Assembly: GCF_001591165.1 (NCBI RefSeq)
Contig: NZ_BCUG01000011.1
Coordinates: 1-64,000 of the forward strand
Reading direction: 5' to 3'
Source: Thauera butanivorans NBRC 103042
Lineage (GTDB): Bacteria; Pseudomonadota; Gammaproteobacteria; Burkholderiales; Rhodocyclaceae
DNA: 64,000 nucleotides
In this document: one piece after another, positions 31,926 through 40,092 of the stretch
How the letters are laid out: every line of letters starts with the position of its first letter
Position numbering within the stretch: the first letter of the stretch is position 1
The notes under the pieces: generated by a model
Seen by the model: the letters and a program-made list of their open reading frames with translations, nothing else
Told to the model about the DNA's origin: nothing
The model's database searches: none
Translations under genes and position numbers: made by a program

Positions 31926-34028
31926 ATGCCGCTCCGCCTGCACCATGCCAGCGCGATGATGCCGCCTCTGCTCGCCTTCACGCTGGCAGGCGATGCCGTT
32001 GCCGAGGATGCCTTCTTCCAGCCGCTGCCGGTGGTGCTGAGCGCATCGCGCCTGCCGCAGCCCCTGCAGGATACACCCGGTGCCGTCACCGTCATCGACG
32101 CCGACATGATCGCAGCCACCGGCTACCGCGAACTCGCCCGGCTGTTCCGGCTCGTGCCCGGCATGATGGTCGCACAGGAACGCGGCAACCAGCAGTGGGT
32201 GACCTACCATGGTCTCAGCGCAGACCATCCGAACCAGATGCAGGTGCTGATCGACGGCCGCTCGGTCTATTCTCCCCACTACTCCGGCGGCGCCAACTGG
32301 CGCGCCCTTCCGGTCGTGCTCGAGGACATCGAGCGCATCGAGATCGTGCGCGGCTCCAATTCCGCGAGCTACGGCTCGAACGCCTTTCTCGGCGTGGTCA
32401 ATCTGGTCACCCGCCATACCGGCGCCGAAGCCGGCCATTCCGTCAGCGCGCGCATCGGCAGCCGCGGCATCGCCGACGTCAGCGGACGGGCGCTGTTGCG
32501 CAGCGGCGCGCTCGGCCTGCGGCTGAGCGCGCAGGAGCAGCGCGACGACGGCTGGTCCGGGCTGCACGACGGCCAGCACCTGCGTTCGTTCAACCTCCGC
32601 GGCGATCTGGACCTCGGAACCACCGACACGCTGGAGTTCTCCGCCAGCTACGCCACGGCCACGCAGGACGAAGGTTATCCGGACACCTTGTTCGACGGCA
32701 GCGGCATCCGCAAGCTCAGGCAGCAGGACTACACGATCCACGCAAGCTGGCGGCATCTGCCCTCATCCGATGAAGAATGGACCGTATCGTGGTACCGCAA
32801 CCGTGAACACACCCGGGACGACTGGTGGGTCGACTCCTGGGCCAACTGCCCCGTCCACGACGTCCGCGTGGGACACCTCTGCTCGAGGCTGCTGCAAATG
32901 CCGCGCTATCGCGGCAACGTCAATAACAACCGCGACACCCTGCGCGACAACGTCTCGCTGCAGCATCGCTTCGCCGCAACGGACGCGCTGCGCCTGCTGT
33001 GGGGTAGCGAATGGCGCTACGACCGCATCGATTCGGATTTCCTCTATGACAGCCGCCGCCGCACACGGGAAGAATGGCGGCTGTTCGGCAATGCCGAATG
33101 GCGCTCCGCATCCGAATGGCTGTGGAACCTCGGCGCCATGGCCGAGCAGGTCGAAGGCGACCGCGTCCGCTTCGCACCGCGCGTATTCCTGAACTGGCAG
33201 CCGCGGGACGACATGACGTGGCGCGTGGGCTATTCGCGCGCCTGGCGCCAGCCCACGCTGCACGAGCTGTGGACCAACGTGCGGATATCGGTCGATGGGC
33301 TCGGCGTGGTCAACCAACGCTACACCCCCAACCCCCATCTTCGTCCGCAACGGCTGGATACCTGGGAAATCGGCTACCTCGGCAGCACCCCGTGGGGCGG
33401 CCTGCTCGATGTCCGCGCATTCGACGAACACGTCAGGGACTACATCCAGCGCAGGCCCGTCAGGCTCCCGCACCCTTTCGACCCGAGCGAAACCCTGAAG
33501 GATGCAACCGATGGCGACCCCTTCCTGATCCATCGCATCATGGGTTCCACGCAGTGGTCCAATGCACCCGGCAGCATTCGCCTCCGCGGCCTGGAATACC
33601 AGCTTTCACTACAGCCGCGGGCAGCCACGACGCTGTCGTTCACCCATACCCTCATCCAGCGCCGGGCCGACGACAAGGCCGTGCGGGGCAGCGTCCCGCC
33701 CTACACGGCGACGCTGACCTGGGTGGAGCGGCTCGGCAACTGGCGATCGACGATGAGCCTGCTGCGCATGGGGCCGCTCGCGGCCACGACCGGCGACGTT
33801 CCCGGCCTGCATTACACCGTGTCCTCCTACACCAGCCTGGACTGGAGCATCGCCCGCGGCCTGCGCATCGGCGACCGTTCGATGGATGTGCGCCTGACGG
33901 CCATCAACCTCCTCGGCAGGCACCAGGAACTGGCGCACAAGCCGCTGCAGTCGATGCCGCAGCACCGGCATCGCGAACCCAACAAGGCGGATAGGCAGGT
34001 CTTCCTGACCGTGAGCATGCCTCTCTGA
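31926..34028 (+). CDS. TonB-dependent outer-membrane receptor
   Basis: Protein of 700 residues without an STN domain. After a short signal peptide (~26 residues, ending GDAVA), the TonB-box/plug region starts at LPVVLSASRLPQPLQDTPGA and continues through VLIDGRSVYSPHYSGGANW and VEIVRGSNSASYGSNAFLG-like plug motifs (about residues 60-155). The barrel ends TVSMPL. A predicted extracellular loop near residues 310-325 has two cysteines (ANCPVHD and HLCSRL) that could pair. Ligand unknown; plug style resembles Cir/BtuB/vitamin or siderophore-type receptors. No Fur box or riboswitch was seen upstream. Divergent from oxyR. Confidence 0.88.
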   Translation: MPLRLHHASAMMPPLLAFTLAGDAVAEDAFFQPLPVVLSASRLPQPLQDTPGAVTVIDADMIAATGYRELARLFRLVPGMMVAQERGNQQWVTYHGLSADHPNQMQVLIDGRSVYSPHYSGGANWRALPVVLEDIERIEIVRGSNSASYGSNAFLGVVNLVTRHTGAEAGHSVSARIGSRGIADVSGRALLRSGALGLRLSAQEQRDDGWSGLHDGQHLRSFNLRGDLDLGTTDTLEFSASYATATQDEGYPDTLFDGSGIRKLRQQDYTIHASWRHLPSSDEEWTVSWYRNREHTRDDWWVDSWANCPVHDVRVGHLCSRLLQMPRYRGNVNNNRDTLRDNVSLQHRFAATDALRLLWGSEWRYDRIDSDFLYDSRRRTREEWRLFGNAEWRSASEWLWNLGAMAEQVEGDRVRFAPRVFLNWQPRDDMTWRVGYSRAWRQPTLHELWTNVRISVDGLGVVNQRYTPNPHLRPQRLDTWEIGYLGSTPWGGLLDVRAFDEHVRDYIQRRPVRLPHPFDPSETLKDATDGDPFLIHRIMGSTQWSNAPGSIRLRGLEYQLSLQPRAATTLSFTHTLIQRRADDKAVRGSVPPYTATLTWVERLGNWRSTMSLLRMGPLAATTGDVPGLHYTVSSYTSLDWSIARGLRIGDRSMDVRLTAINLLGRHQELAHKPLQSMPQHRHREPNKADRQVFLTVSMPL

Positions 34029-34117
34029 GGCAAGCCGGGATCCTGCGGCGGAAAAATCGTCCGGAAGGCTTGATCCCGGCCTGCTTCATCCCAAATTTGC
34101 AATCAGATGTGTGCAGT

Positions 34118-34145
34118 GGAACAGTCTCGGCGAATCGACGTCCAC
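34118..34145 (+). promoter_or_regulatory. Possible sigma-E promoter of the Do-type protease gene
   Basis: GGAACAG (-35-like, 34118-34124), a 15-base spacer, and GTCCAC (-10-like, 34140-34145), 36 bases before the protease start codon. This resembles the RpoE consensus (GGAACTT, 15-16 bases, GTCTAA). Do-type proteases are classic RpoE targets. Confidence 0.35.
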
Positions 34146-34181
34146 TGCTGTCGTCGGCACTGAACAACTACGGAATCGATC

Positions 34182-35648
34182 ATGCGCAAACATCTTGTGA
34201 CCACTGTTCTCGCTCTCTCCATCGCTGCCGCGCTGCCCGGCACGGCCCTGATTCCCGCCGTCCATGCCCAGGCCGCGCCAGCGGCCTCGCTGGTGTCGCC
34301 GAACCGCTACGGCCTGCCGGACTTCGGCGATCTGGTCGAACAGGTCGGCCCGGCGGTGGTGAATATCAGCGTCGTGCAGCAGCAACAGACGGCGGGCGGC
34401 CAGAATCCGTTCGCCAACGATCCTTTCTACGACTTCCTGCGCCGCTTCGGCGTACCGATGCCGGGTTTCCCCGGCCAGCCCGGCATGGGGCCGCGCGCCC
34501 GGCAGGGCATCGGTTCGGGCTTCATCGTCAGCCACGACGGCTACGTGCTGACCAATGCCCACGTCGTCGCCGGCGAGGATGGCGACGCGGCGCTGTCCGA
34601 AGTCACCGTGACGCTGATCGACAAGCGCGAGTTCAAGGCCAAGGTCGTCGGCATCGACCGCCGCACCGACGTCGCGCTGCTGAAGATCGAGGCCAGGGAC
34701 CTGCCGGTGGTGAAGATCGGCAAGGCCGACGAAGCCCGCGTCGGCGAATGGGTGGTGGCGATGGGCTCGCCCTTCGGCTTCGACAACACCGTCACCGCCG
34801 GCATCATCTCGGCCAAGGCGCGCCGCCTGCCGGACGAGACCTACGTACCCTTCATCCAGACCGACGTCGCAATCAACCCCGGCAACTCGGGCGGGCCGCT
34901 GTTCAACCTCGCCGGCGAGGTCATCGGCATCAACTCGCAGATCTATTCGCGCTCGGGCGGCTTCATGGGCATTTCGTTCGCGATCCCGATCGACGTCGCC
35001 ATGAACGTCAAGGATCAGCTCGCCACCCATGGCCGCGTGCAGCGCGGCCGCCTCGGCATCGGCATCCAGAGCGTCGACAAGGATCTCGCCCAGTCCTTCG
35101 GCCTGCCTGACGCGCGCGGCGCCCTGGTGGCCAGCGTGGAGCCGGGCAGCGCCGCCGACAAGGCCGGCATCCAGGCCGGTGACGTGGTGCTGAGCCTGGA
35201 CGGCAAGCGCATCGACGACATGGCCGACCTGCCGCGCGCAGTCGGCGAGAAGCGCCCCGGCACCCGCATCCGCATGGAAATCTGGCGCGACGGCCGCAGC
35301 CGCGACGTGGTGGCGACGCTGGACGAAATGACGAACGACAACATCGCCGCCGCCCCGGTGCCGAGCCAGGTCGAAAACATCGATGCCGGTCTCGGCCTCA
35401 GCGTGCGGACACTGACTTCGCAGGAGGCGGCCCAGCTGCAGTTGCGCGGCGGCCTGGTGGTGGAAAGCGTGGATGGTGCCGCCGCACGCGCCGGCCTGCG
35501 CAACGGCGACGTCATCATCGCGCTCAACAACAATGCCGTCACCAACGTCGCCGACTTCCGCAAGCTGGTCCGGGCGGCCGGCAAACGCTTCGCACTGCTG
35601 ATCCAGCGCGGTGAATCGCGCATCTACGTGCCGCTGCGGCTGGAGTGA
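34182..35648 (+). CDS. degP: Periplasmic serine protease Do (DegP/MucD type)
   Basis: Protein of 488 residues: signal peptide (cleavage near VHAQA, residue 31); trypsin-like domain with catalytic triad His127 (TNAHVV), Asp163 (RTDVALLKI) and Ser236 (GNSGGPLF); PDZ1 at about residues 275-365 (RGRLGIGIQSVDKDLAQSFG); and PDZ2 at about residues 395-480. It degrades or refolds misfolded envelope proteins. A MucD-like function is equally possible; no mucA/rpoE genes are adjacent. Convergent with the chemoreceptor gene. Confidence 0.95.
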   Translation: MRKHLVTTVLALSIAAALPGTALIPAVHAQAAPAASLVSPNRYGLPDFGDLVEQVGPAVVNISVVQQQQTAGGQNPFANDPFYDFLRRFGVPMPGFPGQPGMGPRARQGIGSGFIVSHDGYVLTNAHVVAGEDGDAALSEVTVTLIDKREFKAKVVGIDRRTDVALLKIEARDLPVVKIGKADEARVGEWVVAMGSPFGFDNTVTAGIISAKARRLPDETYVPFIQTDVAINPGNSGGPLFNLAGEVIGINSQIYSRSGGFMGISFAIPIDVAMNVKDQLATHGRVQRGRLGIGIQSVDKDLAQSFGLPDARGALVASVEPGSAADKAGIQAGDVVLSLDGKRIDDMADLPRAVGEKRPGTRIRMEIWRDGRSRDVVATLDEMTNDNIAAAPVPSQVENIDAGLGLSVRTLTSQEAAQLQLRGGLVVESVDGAAARAGLRNGDVIIALNNNAVTNVADFRKLVRAAGKRFALLIQRGESRIYVPLRLE

Positions 35649-35656
35649 CGCAAGAC

Positions 35657-35681
35657 GGGGGCCGGCCCCGCCCCGGCCCCC
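35657..35681. terminator. Hairpin between convergent degP and chemoreceptor genes
   Basis: Perfect 9-bp GC inverted repeat with a 7-base loop in the 57-base convergent gap. No T-run; it may serve both transcripts. Confidence 0.4.
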
Positions 35682-35705
35682 ACGAATCCGTTCAGGCCCG
35701 GCACC

Positions 35706-37331
35706 TCACACCCGGAAGCGCCCGACCGATTCCTGCAGCCGTGCCGCCAGCCGTTCCAGCTCGCGCGCCGCCTGCACCGTCTGCCCGATGGCGAGATCGT
35801 TCTCGCTCGCCATGCCGGCGATGTCGTCGATGCCGGATGCCACCGATGCGCTGGAGCGGCGCTGCTCGGCCGTTGCGGTGGCAATGCGGTCCAGCCCTTC
35901 GCCTACTTCGGCGACCAGCAGGTTTGCCGCACCCAGCACCTGCGAAACACCATCCGCCACCACTCGGCTCGATTCGAGGTGGGCCAGGCCGCTCTCGATC
36001 GCCCCTCTCACCGAATCCGAACGCTGCCCGATCTCGTGCGTGATGCCGTCGATCTCGCCCGCCGAGCGCGCCGACTTCTCGGCCAGCTTGCGCACTTCGT
36101 CGGCAACCACCGCAAAGCCGCGCCCCTGCTCGCCGGCGCGTGCCGCTTCGATCGCGGCATTCAGCGCCAGCAGGTTGGTCTGCTCGGCAATCTCGCGCAT
36201 CTCCTGCGTCATGCGTGAAATGGCTTGCGTCGATTCGATGAAATCACCGACCGTGCCCGCCATCTGGCGCACTGCCGACTCGACCTGCTCCATCTCGCCG
36301 ATCAGTTGCCGCACGCTCTGCTCGCCTTCGCGCGAATGCGCCAGGCTGGCATGCGAACGTTCGCGTACCTCGGCCGCATTGTCGGCAATGTGCGTGATGC
36401 TGCCGCTCATCTGCTCGACTGCGGCGCTGGCCGTTGCCGAACGTTCGTTCTGCCGGTGCGAGCGCTGGCCGAGATCATCGGCGCCCTCCGCCAGATGCCG
36501 CGCCGCCCGTGCCACTTCGTCGGCCGCCGCGCCGACCTCGCGCACGAGCACCGCGATGACGGCCATCATGTCGTTGAATGAATCCGCGGTACGGCCGATC
36601 TCGTCCTTGCCGGCCCGTTCGAGACGGCGCGTCAGGTCGCCGCCGCCTTGCGCGATTTCGGCGAGGCCGGCAGCCAGACCGGACAGGGGGCGGGCAACGA
36701 AGCGGCGGATGAAGAAGAACACGAAGCCCAGTAGCGGCAGCGACGCCAGCGCGGCGAAGACGATGCTCTTGTTGCGAAACTCGGTCACTGCCGCCTCCGC
36801 CCGGTCGAGCGAGACGCGCATGCTGACCGCACCCAGCGGCACCCCTTCGGCAACCTGATGGCAGGTGATGCAGTCCTTGCCCAGCCAGTCCTTCGACGCC
36901 AGCGCCGGTATGACCACGCGCAGATGCTCGCCATGTTCCGCGCCGTGCTCCACCGCCATGTGGGTCCGGCCGTCGGCCAGCGCCCGGCGCTCGGCCTCGT
37001 CGAGCGGAACTTCGCCGGCCTCGCCCGGGCCGAAAATCCGGCTGGTCTCCTCGCCGCGGATCACCTTCAGGTCGCGCACCACCGACAATTCCTTGATCTG
37101 GTCGAGAAACACGTCGCGCTGGGCCACGGTGCCGGTGATCATCATGCCGGTCAGCCCGGCCATGGTCATTTCGTTGACCGTGGCGGCGAAATCCCTCGCC
37201 TGCCCGATCGCCATGTCGCGGGTCACGCGCGTTTCCCACACGATCATGCTTCCCCAGGCAAGCACCAGCATCAGCCAGATCGCGGCGGTCAACCTGAACC
37301 AGATCGGAGTATCCGCAAAGCGGCGCATCAT
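35706..37331 (-). CDS. Methyl-accepting chemotaxis protein with periplasmic haem c motif
   Basis: Chemoreceptor of 541 residues. Transmembrane 1 is at about residues 16-33 and transmembrane 2 at about 190-208. The periplasmic sensor between them contains DCITCHQ, with Cys154, Cys157 and His158 forming a c-type haem attachment site. A HAMP domain (residues ~209-262) precedes the signalling hairpin with the MCP tip [20 protein letters not shown]. Haem c-binding periplasmic sensors occur in some chemoreceptors and kinases, for example in Geobacter, where they are proposed to sense redox potential, NO or oxygen. Start at 37331 with GGAG seven bases upstream. It is transcribed away from the cytochrome c' and b561 genes next door. 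Confidence 0.9.
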   Translation of the reverse strand: MMRRFADTPIWFRLTAAIWLMLVLAWGSMIVWETRVTRDMAIGQARDFAATVNEMTMAGLTGMMITGTVAQRDVFLDQIKELSVVRDLKVIRGEETSRIFGPGEAGEVPLDEAERRALADGRTHMAVEHGAEHGEHLRVVIPALASKDWLGKDCITCHQVAEGVPLGAVSMRVSLDRAEAAVTEFRNKSIVFAALASLPLLGFVFFFIRRFVARPLSGLAAGLAEIAQGGGDLTRRLERAGKDEIGRTADSFNDMMAVIAVLVREVGAAADEVARAARHLAEGADDLGQRSHRQNERSATASAAVEQMSGSITHIADNAAEVRERSHASLAHSREGEQSVRQLIGEMEQVESAVRQMAGTVGDFIESTQAISRMTQEMREIAEQTNLLALNAAIEAARAGEQGRGFAVVADEVRKLAEKSARSAGEIDGITHEIGQRSDSVRGAIESGLAHLESSRVVADGVSQVLGAANLLVAEVGEGLDRIATATAEQRRSSASVASGIDDIAGMASENDLAIGQTVQAARELERLAARLQESVGRFRV

Positions 37332-37458
37332 TCCCTCTCTCCACAACTACGATGGCGGGCCCAAACACTCCATCGGCGGGCCCGTCTCCCATCAACGGCC
37401 GGAAAGCCCGCATTCTTGAGCCGGCATCGCGGGGTTTGATCGCTACCGTGCAAACAGA

Positions 37459-37478
37459 ATATCATTATGCGCTGATAT
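37459..37478. promoter_or_regulatory. Inverted repeat in the AT-rich region upstream of cytochrome c'
   Basis: ATATCA-N8-TGATAT in the 268-base gap between the divergent chemoreceptor and cytochrome c' genes, about 120 bases before the cytochrome start. The surrounding bases are unusually AT-rich. It could be an operator or part of a promoter; it is not a good FNR or NnrR/DNR match (TTGAT-N4-ATCAA). Confidence 0.3.
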
Positions 37479-37599
37479 AAGATGCATTGAACCAACGCGG
37501 AAGCCACGCTGTCGCAGGGCGGTCCGGTTCCAGGACGAACCCGTCGCCCTCCTTGGCGTCATTTTTTCAACCACACTCCAAAGCAGCAACGAGGTAACA

Positions 37600-38052
37600 A
37601 TGAAGAAGATCATCGCACTCGGCATCCTTGCCCTTTCCGTCGCCGGCACCGCATCCGCCCAGGTGAAGCCCGAAGACCAGATCAAGTACCGCCAGGCCGG
37701 CTACAGCTTCATGTCCTGGAACATGGGCAAGATCAAGGCCAACCTCGAAGGCGAATTCAACGCCCAGCAGGTCCAGGCCGCCGCCAACGCCATCGCCGCC
37801 ATCTCCGGCTCGGGCATGGGCGCGCTGTTCGGCCCCGGCACCGAAAAGGACATCGGCAACGTCAGGACGCGCGTGAAGCCCGAGTTCTTCCAGAACATGG
37901 ACGATGTCGCCAAGCTCGCCACCGACCTGAATACCGCCTCGAACAATCTGGTTGCCGCCGCCGCCACCGGCGACAAGGCTGCGGTGCAGAAGGCCTTCGG
38001 CGACACCGGCGGCACCTGTAAGGCCTGCCACGACAAGTATCGCGCGGACTGA
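37600..38052 (+). CDS. Cytochrome c'
   Basis: Protein of 150 residues with a Sec signal peptide (cleavage after ASAQ, near residue 21) and a C-terminal haem attachment site CKACHDKYRAD, the hallmark position of cytochrome c'. The body has the four-helix amphipathic pattern (KYRQAGYSFMSWNMGKIKAN as helix 1). Periplasmic, pentacoordinate haem, binding NO and CO; in denitrifiers such proteins lower free NO. It is followed by a strong terminator and by a convergent cytochrome b561 gene, which could be its electron partner. Confidence 0.94.
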   Translation: MKKIIALGILALSVAGTASAQVKPEDQIKYRQAGYSFMSWNMGKIKANLEGEFNAQQVQAAANAIAAISGSGMGALFGPGTEKDIGNVRTRVKPEFFQNMDDVAKLATDLNTASNNLVAAAATGDKAAVQKAFGDTGGTCKACHDKYRAD

Positions 38053-38073
38053 AACACACCCGTGACCGACATG

Positions 38074-38101
38074 AAAAAAGCCGCAGATTCGCGGCTTTTT
38101 T
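38074..38101. terminator. Bidirectional terminator between cytochrome c' and cytochrome b561
   Basis: AAAAAAGCCGC, loop AGATTC, GCGGCTTTTTT: a perfect 11-bp stem including A/T tracts on both sides, so it can end transcription from either direction. Confidence 0.9.
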
Positions 38102-38158
38102 CATTTTCGTACGCCCGCCCGCAGACGGGCACCCATGCGGCAGGCTTGCCGCCCGCGA

Positions 38159-38854
38159 TCACCAGGCGGGAACGGCCTGGGCCGGAGGCGGCGGCGGCGG
38201 TGGCAGCAGCCCGCCCATTGCCGCCCACACCGCGAAACCTGCCACTGCCAGTGCCAGGATGAAAGCGACCGTGCCGCCACCTTGCGCCGATTTCAGCTCG
38301 GGATCGGACACTTCCTTGAAGCCGGTGATCATCGGCTTCACCAGGTTGTCCTTCTTCACGTGCGCGTAGAAAAGAACCGCCAGCACGTGCAGCGCAACCA
38401 GCGCGATGGTGATCCAGAAATTCTGCCGGTGCAGGCCACTGAGCCAGTCGCTGGTGTCCTTGCTCACCAGCGCGTAGAGCGGCCCCTCGAAAGCGATGTC
38501 GTCGTTCGCCACCAAGCCACTGACCACCTGGAAGCCCAGGATCGCCAGCAGCACCAGCACCGACAGCGCGCCGAGCGGGTTATGCCCGACGCCGCGCCAT
38601 TGCCCGCGCAGATAGGCGACGATGCCGCCCGGCCCCGGCACGAAGTTGGCGAAACGCGCGTAGGTCGAGCCGATCACGCCCCACATCAGGCGGAAGACCA
38701 GCAGCCCGCCGATCGCAATGCCCAGCCAGCCATGCCAGACGATCAGGTTGCCGCCGATCAGTGCCGTACAGTAGGCCGCGACGACGAGCAGCACCAGCGT
38801 CCAGTGGAAAATGCGCGTGGGGATATCCCACACAAGTATCTTGCGGATGTTCAT
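38159..38854 (-). CDS. Di-haem cytochrome b561
   Basis: Protein of 231 residues, the bacterial cytochrome b561/Ni-Fe hydrogenase b-type family. Hydrophobic helices carry the haem-ligand histidines in RIFHWTLVL (residue ~17), VWHGWLGI, GLHRQNFW and LVALHVLAV, sufficient for two b haems. The start at the ATG at 38854 has AGGAAC upstream. A proline-rich C-terminal tail (seven prolines in a row) follows the last helix. It would move electrons between the quinone pool and a periplasmic c-type cytochrome; the convergent cytochrome c' gene is a natural candidate partner (inference). Confidence 0.92.
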   Translation of the reverse strand: MNIRKILVWDIPTRIFHWTLVLLVVAAYCTALIGGNLIVWHGWLGIAIGGLLVFRLMWGVIGSTYARFANFVPGPGGIVAYLRGQWRGVGHNPLGALSVLVLLAILGFQVVSGLVANDDIAFEGPLYALVSKDTSDWLSGLHRQNFWITIALVALHVLAVLFYAHVKKDNLVKPMITGFKEVSDPELKSAQGGGTVAFILALAVAGFAVWAAMGGLLPPPPPPPAQAVPAW

Positions 38855-39043
38855 GGATTGTTCCTGTTGGATGGTCCGGAATGCTCGGTGATCTGGAGAA
38901 CGACAAATCCGGCCGGCCAGAGTTCCGCAGCGCAGCATCGCAAGCGGCAGTACAGACTGTAGCAAAGGCCGGTCGCCGCTCGTCGGCGAGGACCGCTAGA
39001 ATCAGCTTCCCGGCCACCCCACCCTCCTGCGCAAACCCCCGCG

Positions 39044-40021
39044 ATGACCAAGAAAAAAAGACGCATTTTCTGCCTGACCGCCCTGCTCGCCATCCTGGCG
39101 TTCGGCATCTGGCATTTCAAGGTCGTTCCGTTCGCATATTACTGGATGACGATGAAGAGCCACTCGGCCGAGTGGCAGGAGAAGGGCGTCTGGCTGCCCT
39201 TCTACCGTGTCGCGGTCGAGGCCCGGCCGATCGAGGGCATCGAACGCAATGCCTCGGGGCTGACCTTCAACCCCGCGACCGGCACGCTGTTCTCCGTCAC
39301 CAATGCGCCGCAGGAAGTGATCGAACTCGATACCGAGGGCCGCCTGCTGCGGCGGATTCCGATCCACGGCGGCCAGGATCCGGAAGGTATCGCCCACATC
39401 GACGGCGACGTCTTCGTCATCGCCGACGAGCCGGACCAGCAACTCTACCGCGTCATCATCGGCGCCGACACCGACAGCATCGACCTGCGCGGCGTGCCGC
39501 GCCTGGGGCTGGCGATCGATCTGTACAAGAATCGCGGATTCGAGGGCGTGTCGTGGGATTCCACCACCCAGCGCCTGTTCGTCGTCAAGGAAAAGGCACC
39601 GCTGCGGGTGTTCGCCATCGCCGGTCTGCCCGGACTGCTGAAGGGCAGCGCCTTCGACCTGCAGATCAGCGAATGGACGTCGTCGAAAGCATCCGCGCTG
39701 TTCATGACCGACCTGTCCTCGCTGACCGTTCACGAACCGACCGGCAACATGCTGCTGCTGAGCGACGAATCGGCGCTGATCGTCGAATACGCGCCGGACG
39801 GCAGCCCGGTCAGCATGCTGCCGATGTGGAAAGGCTGGCACGGCCTGTCATCGATGGTGCCGCAGGCCGAAGGGCTCACGACCGGGCCGGACGGCGCCAT
39901 CTACGTACTGTCGGAACCCAACCTGTTCTACCGCTTCGAGCGGGAACCACGGCCGCAGTGGGCCGAAGGATCAGCCCGCAGAGTGGGTAGAACCTCAGGC
40001 GAAACCCACCGATCTCGATGA
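39044..40021 (+). CDS. SdiA-regulated (YjiK-like) beta-propeller protein
   Basis: Protein of 325 residues with an N-terminal membrane anchor or signal (residues ~8-25) and a beta-propeller-like domain typical of the SdiA-regulated family: ASGLTFNPATGTLFSVTNAP, GQDPEGIAHIDGDVFVIADE and NRGFEGVSWDSTTQRLFVVKE. The family is periplasmic or secreted, of unknown function, and was named for regulation by a LuxR homologue in enteric bacteria. The last ~14 residues, after PQWAEG, are encoded by a palindromic repeat element (39981-40090) that supplies the stop codon, so the natural C-terminus was altered. Confidence 0.82.
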   Translation: MTKKKRRIFCLTALLAILAFGIWHFKVVPFAYYWMTMKSHSAEWQEKGVWLPFYRVAVEARPIEGIERNASGLTFNPATGTLFSVTNAPQEVIELDTEGRLLRRIPIHGGQDPEGIAHIDGDVFVIADEPDQQLYRVIIGADTDSIDLRGVPRLGLAIDLYKNRGFEGVSWDSTTQRLFVVKEKAPLRVFAIAGLPGLLKGSAFDLQISEWTSSKASALFMTDLSSLTVHEPTGNMLLLSDESALIVEYAPDGSPVSMLPMWKGWHGLSSMVPQAEGLTTGPDGAIYVLSEPNLFYRFEREPRPQWAEGSARRVGRTSGETHRSR

Positions 40022-40090
40022 TGGGTGGATTTCGCCCGAGGCTTGACGGGCGGGTCTCGCTTCGCTCTGCCTACGTGGCCCGACCCACCC
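39981..40090. repeat. Nested palindromic repeat element
   Basis: An inner inverted repeat (39993-40010 against 40024-40041) matches at 16 of 18 positions. An outer pair (GTGGGT at 39983 and ACCCAC at 40083) encloses it. The design resembles the short 'GTGGGT...ACCCACC' intergenic repeats found in many copies in proteobacterial genomes. Only one copy was noticed in this window. It overlaps the end of the SdiA-regulated-type gene and lies against the end of the UvrA-like gene. Confidence 0.6.
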
Positions 40091-40092
40091 TG

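Noticed and set aside
30069-34028. A 1,319-codon open frame through the end of topB, the reverse of oxyR and the second TonB receptor
   Set aside because: Only its last 700 codons, from 31926, read as a real protein (TonB receptor). The earlier part is antisense to oxyR and out of frame with topB, an artefact of high GC.
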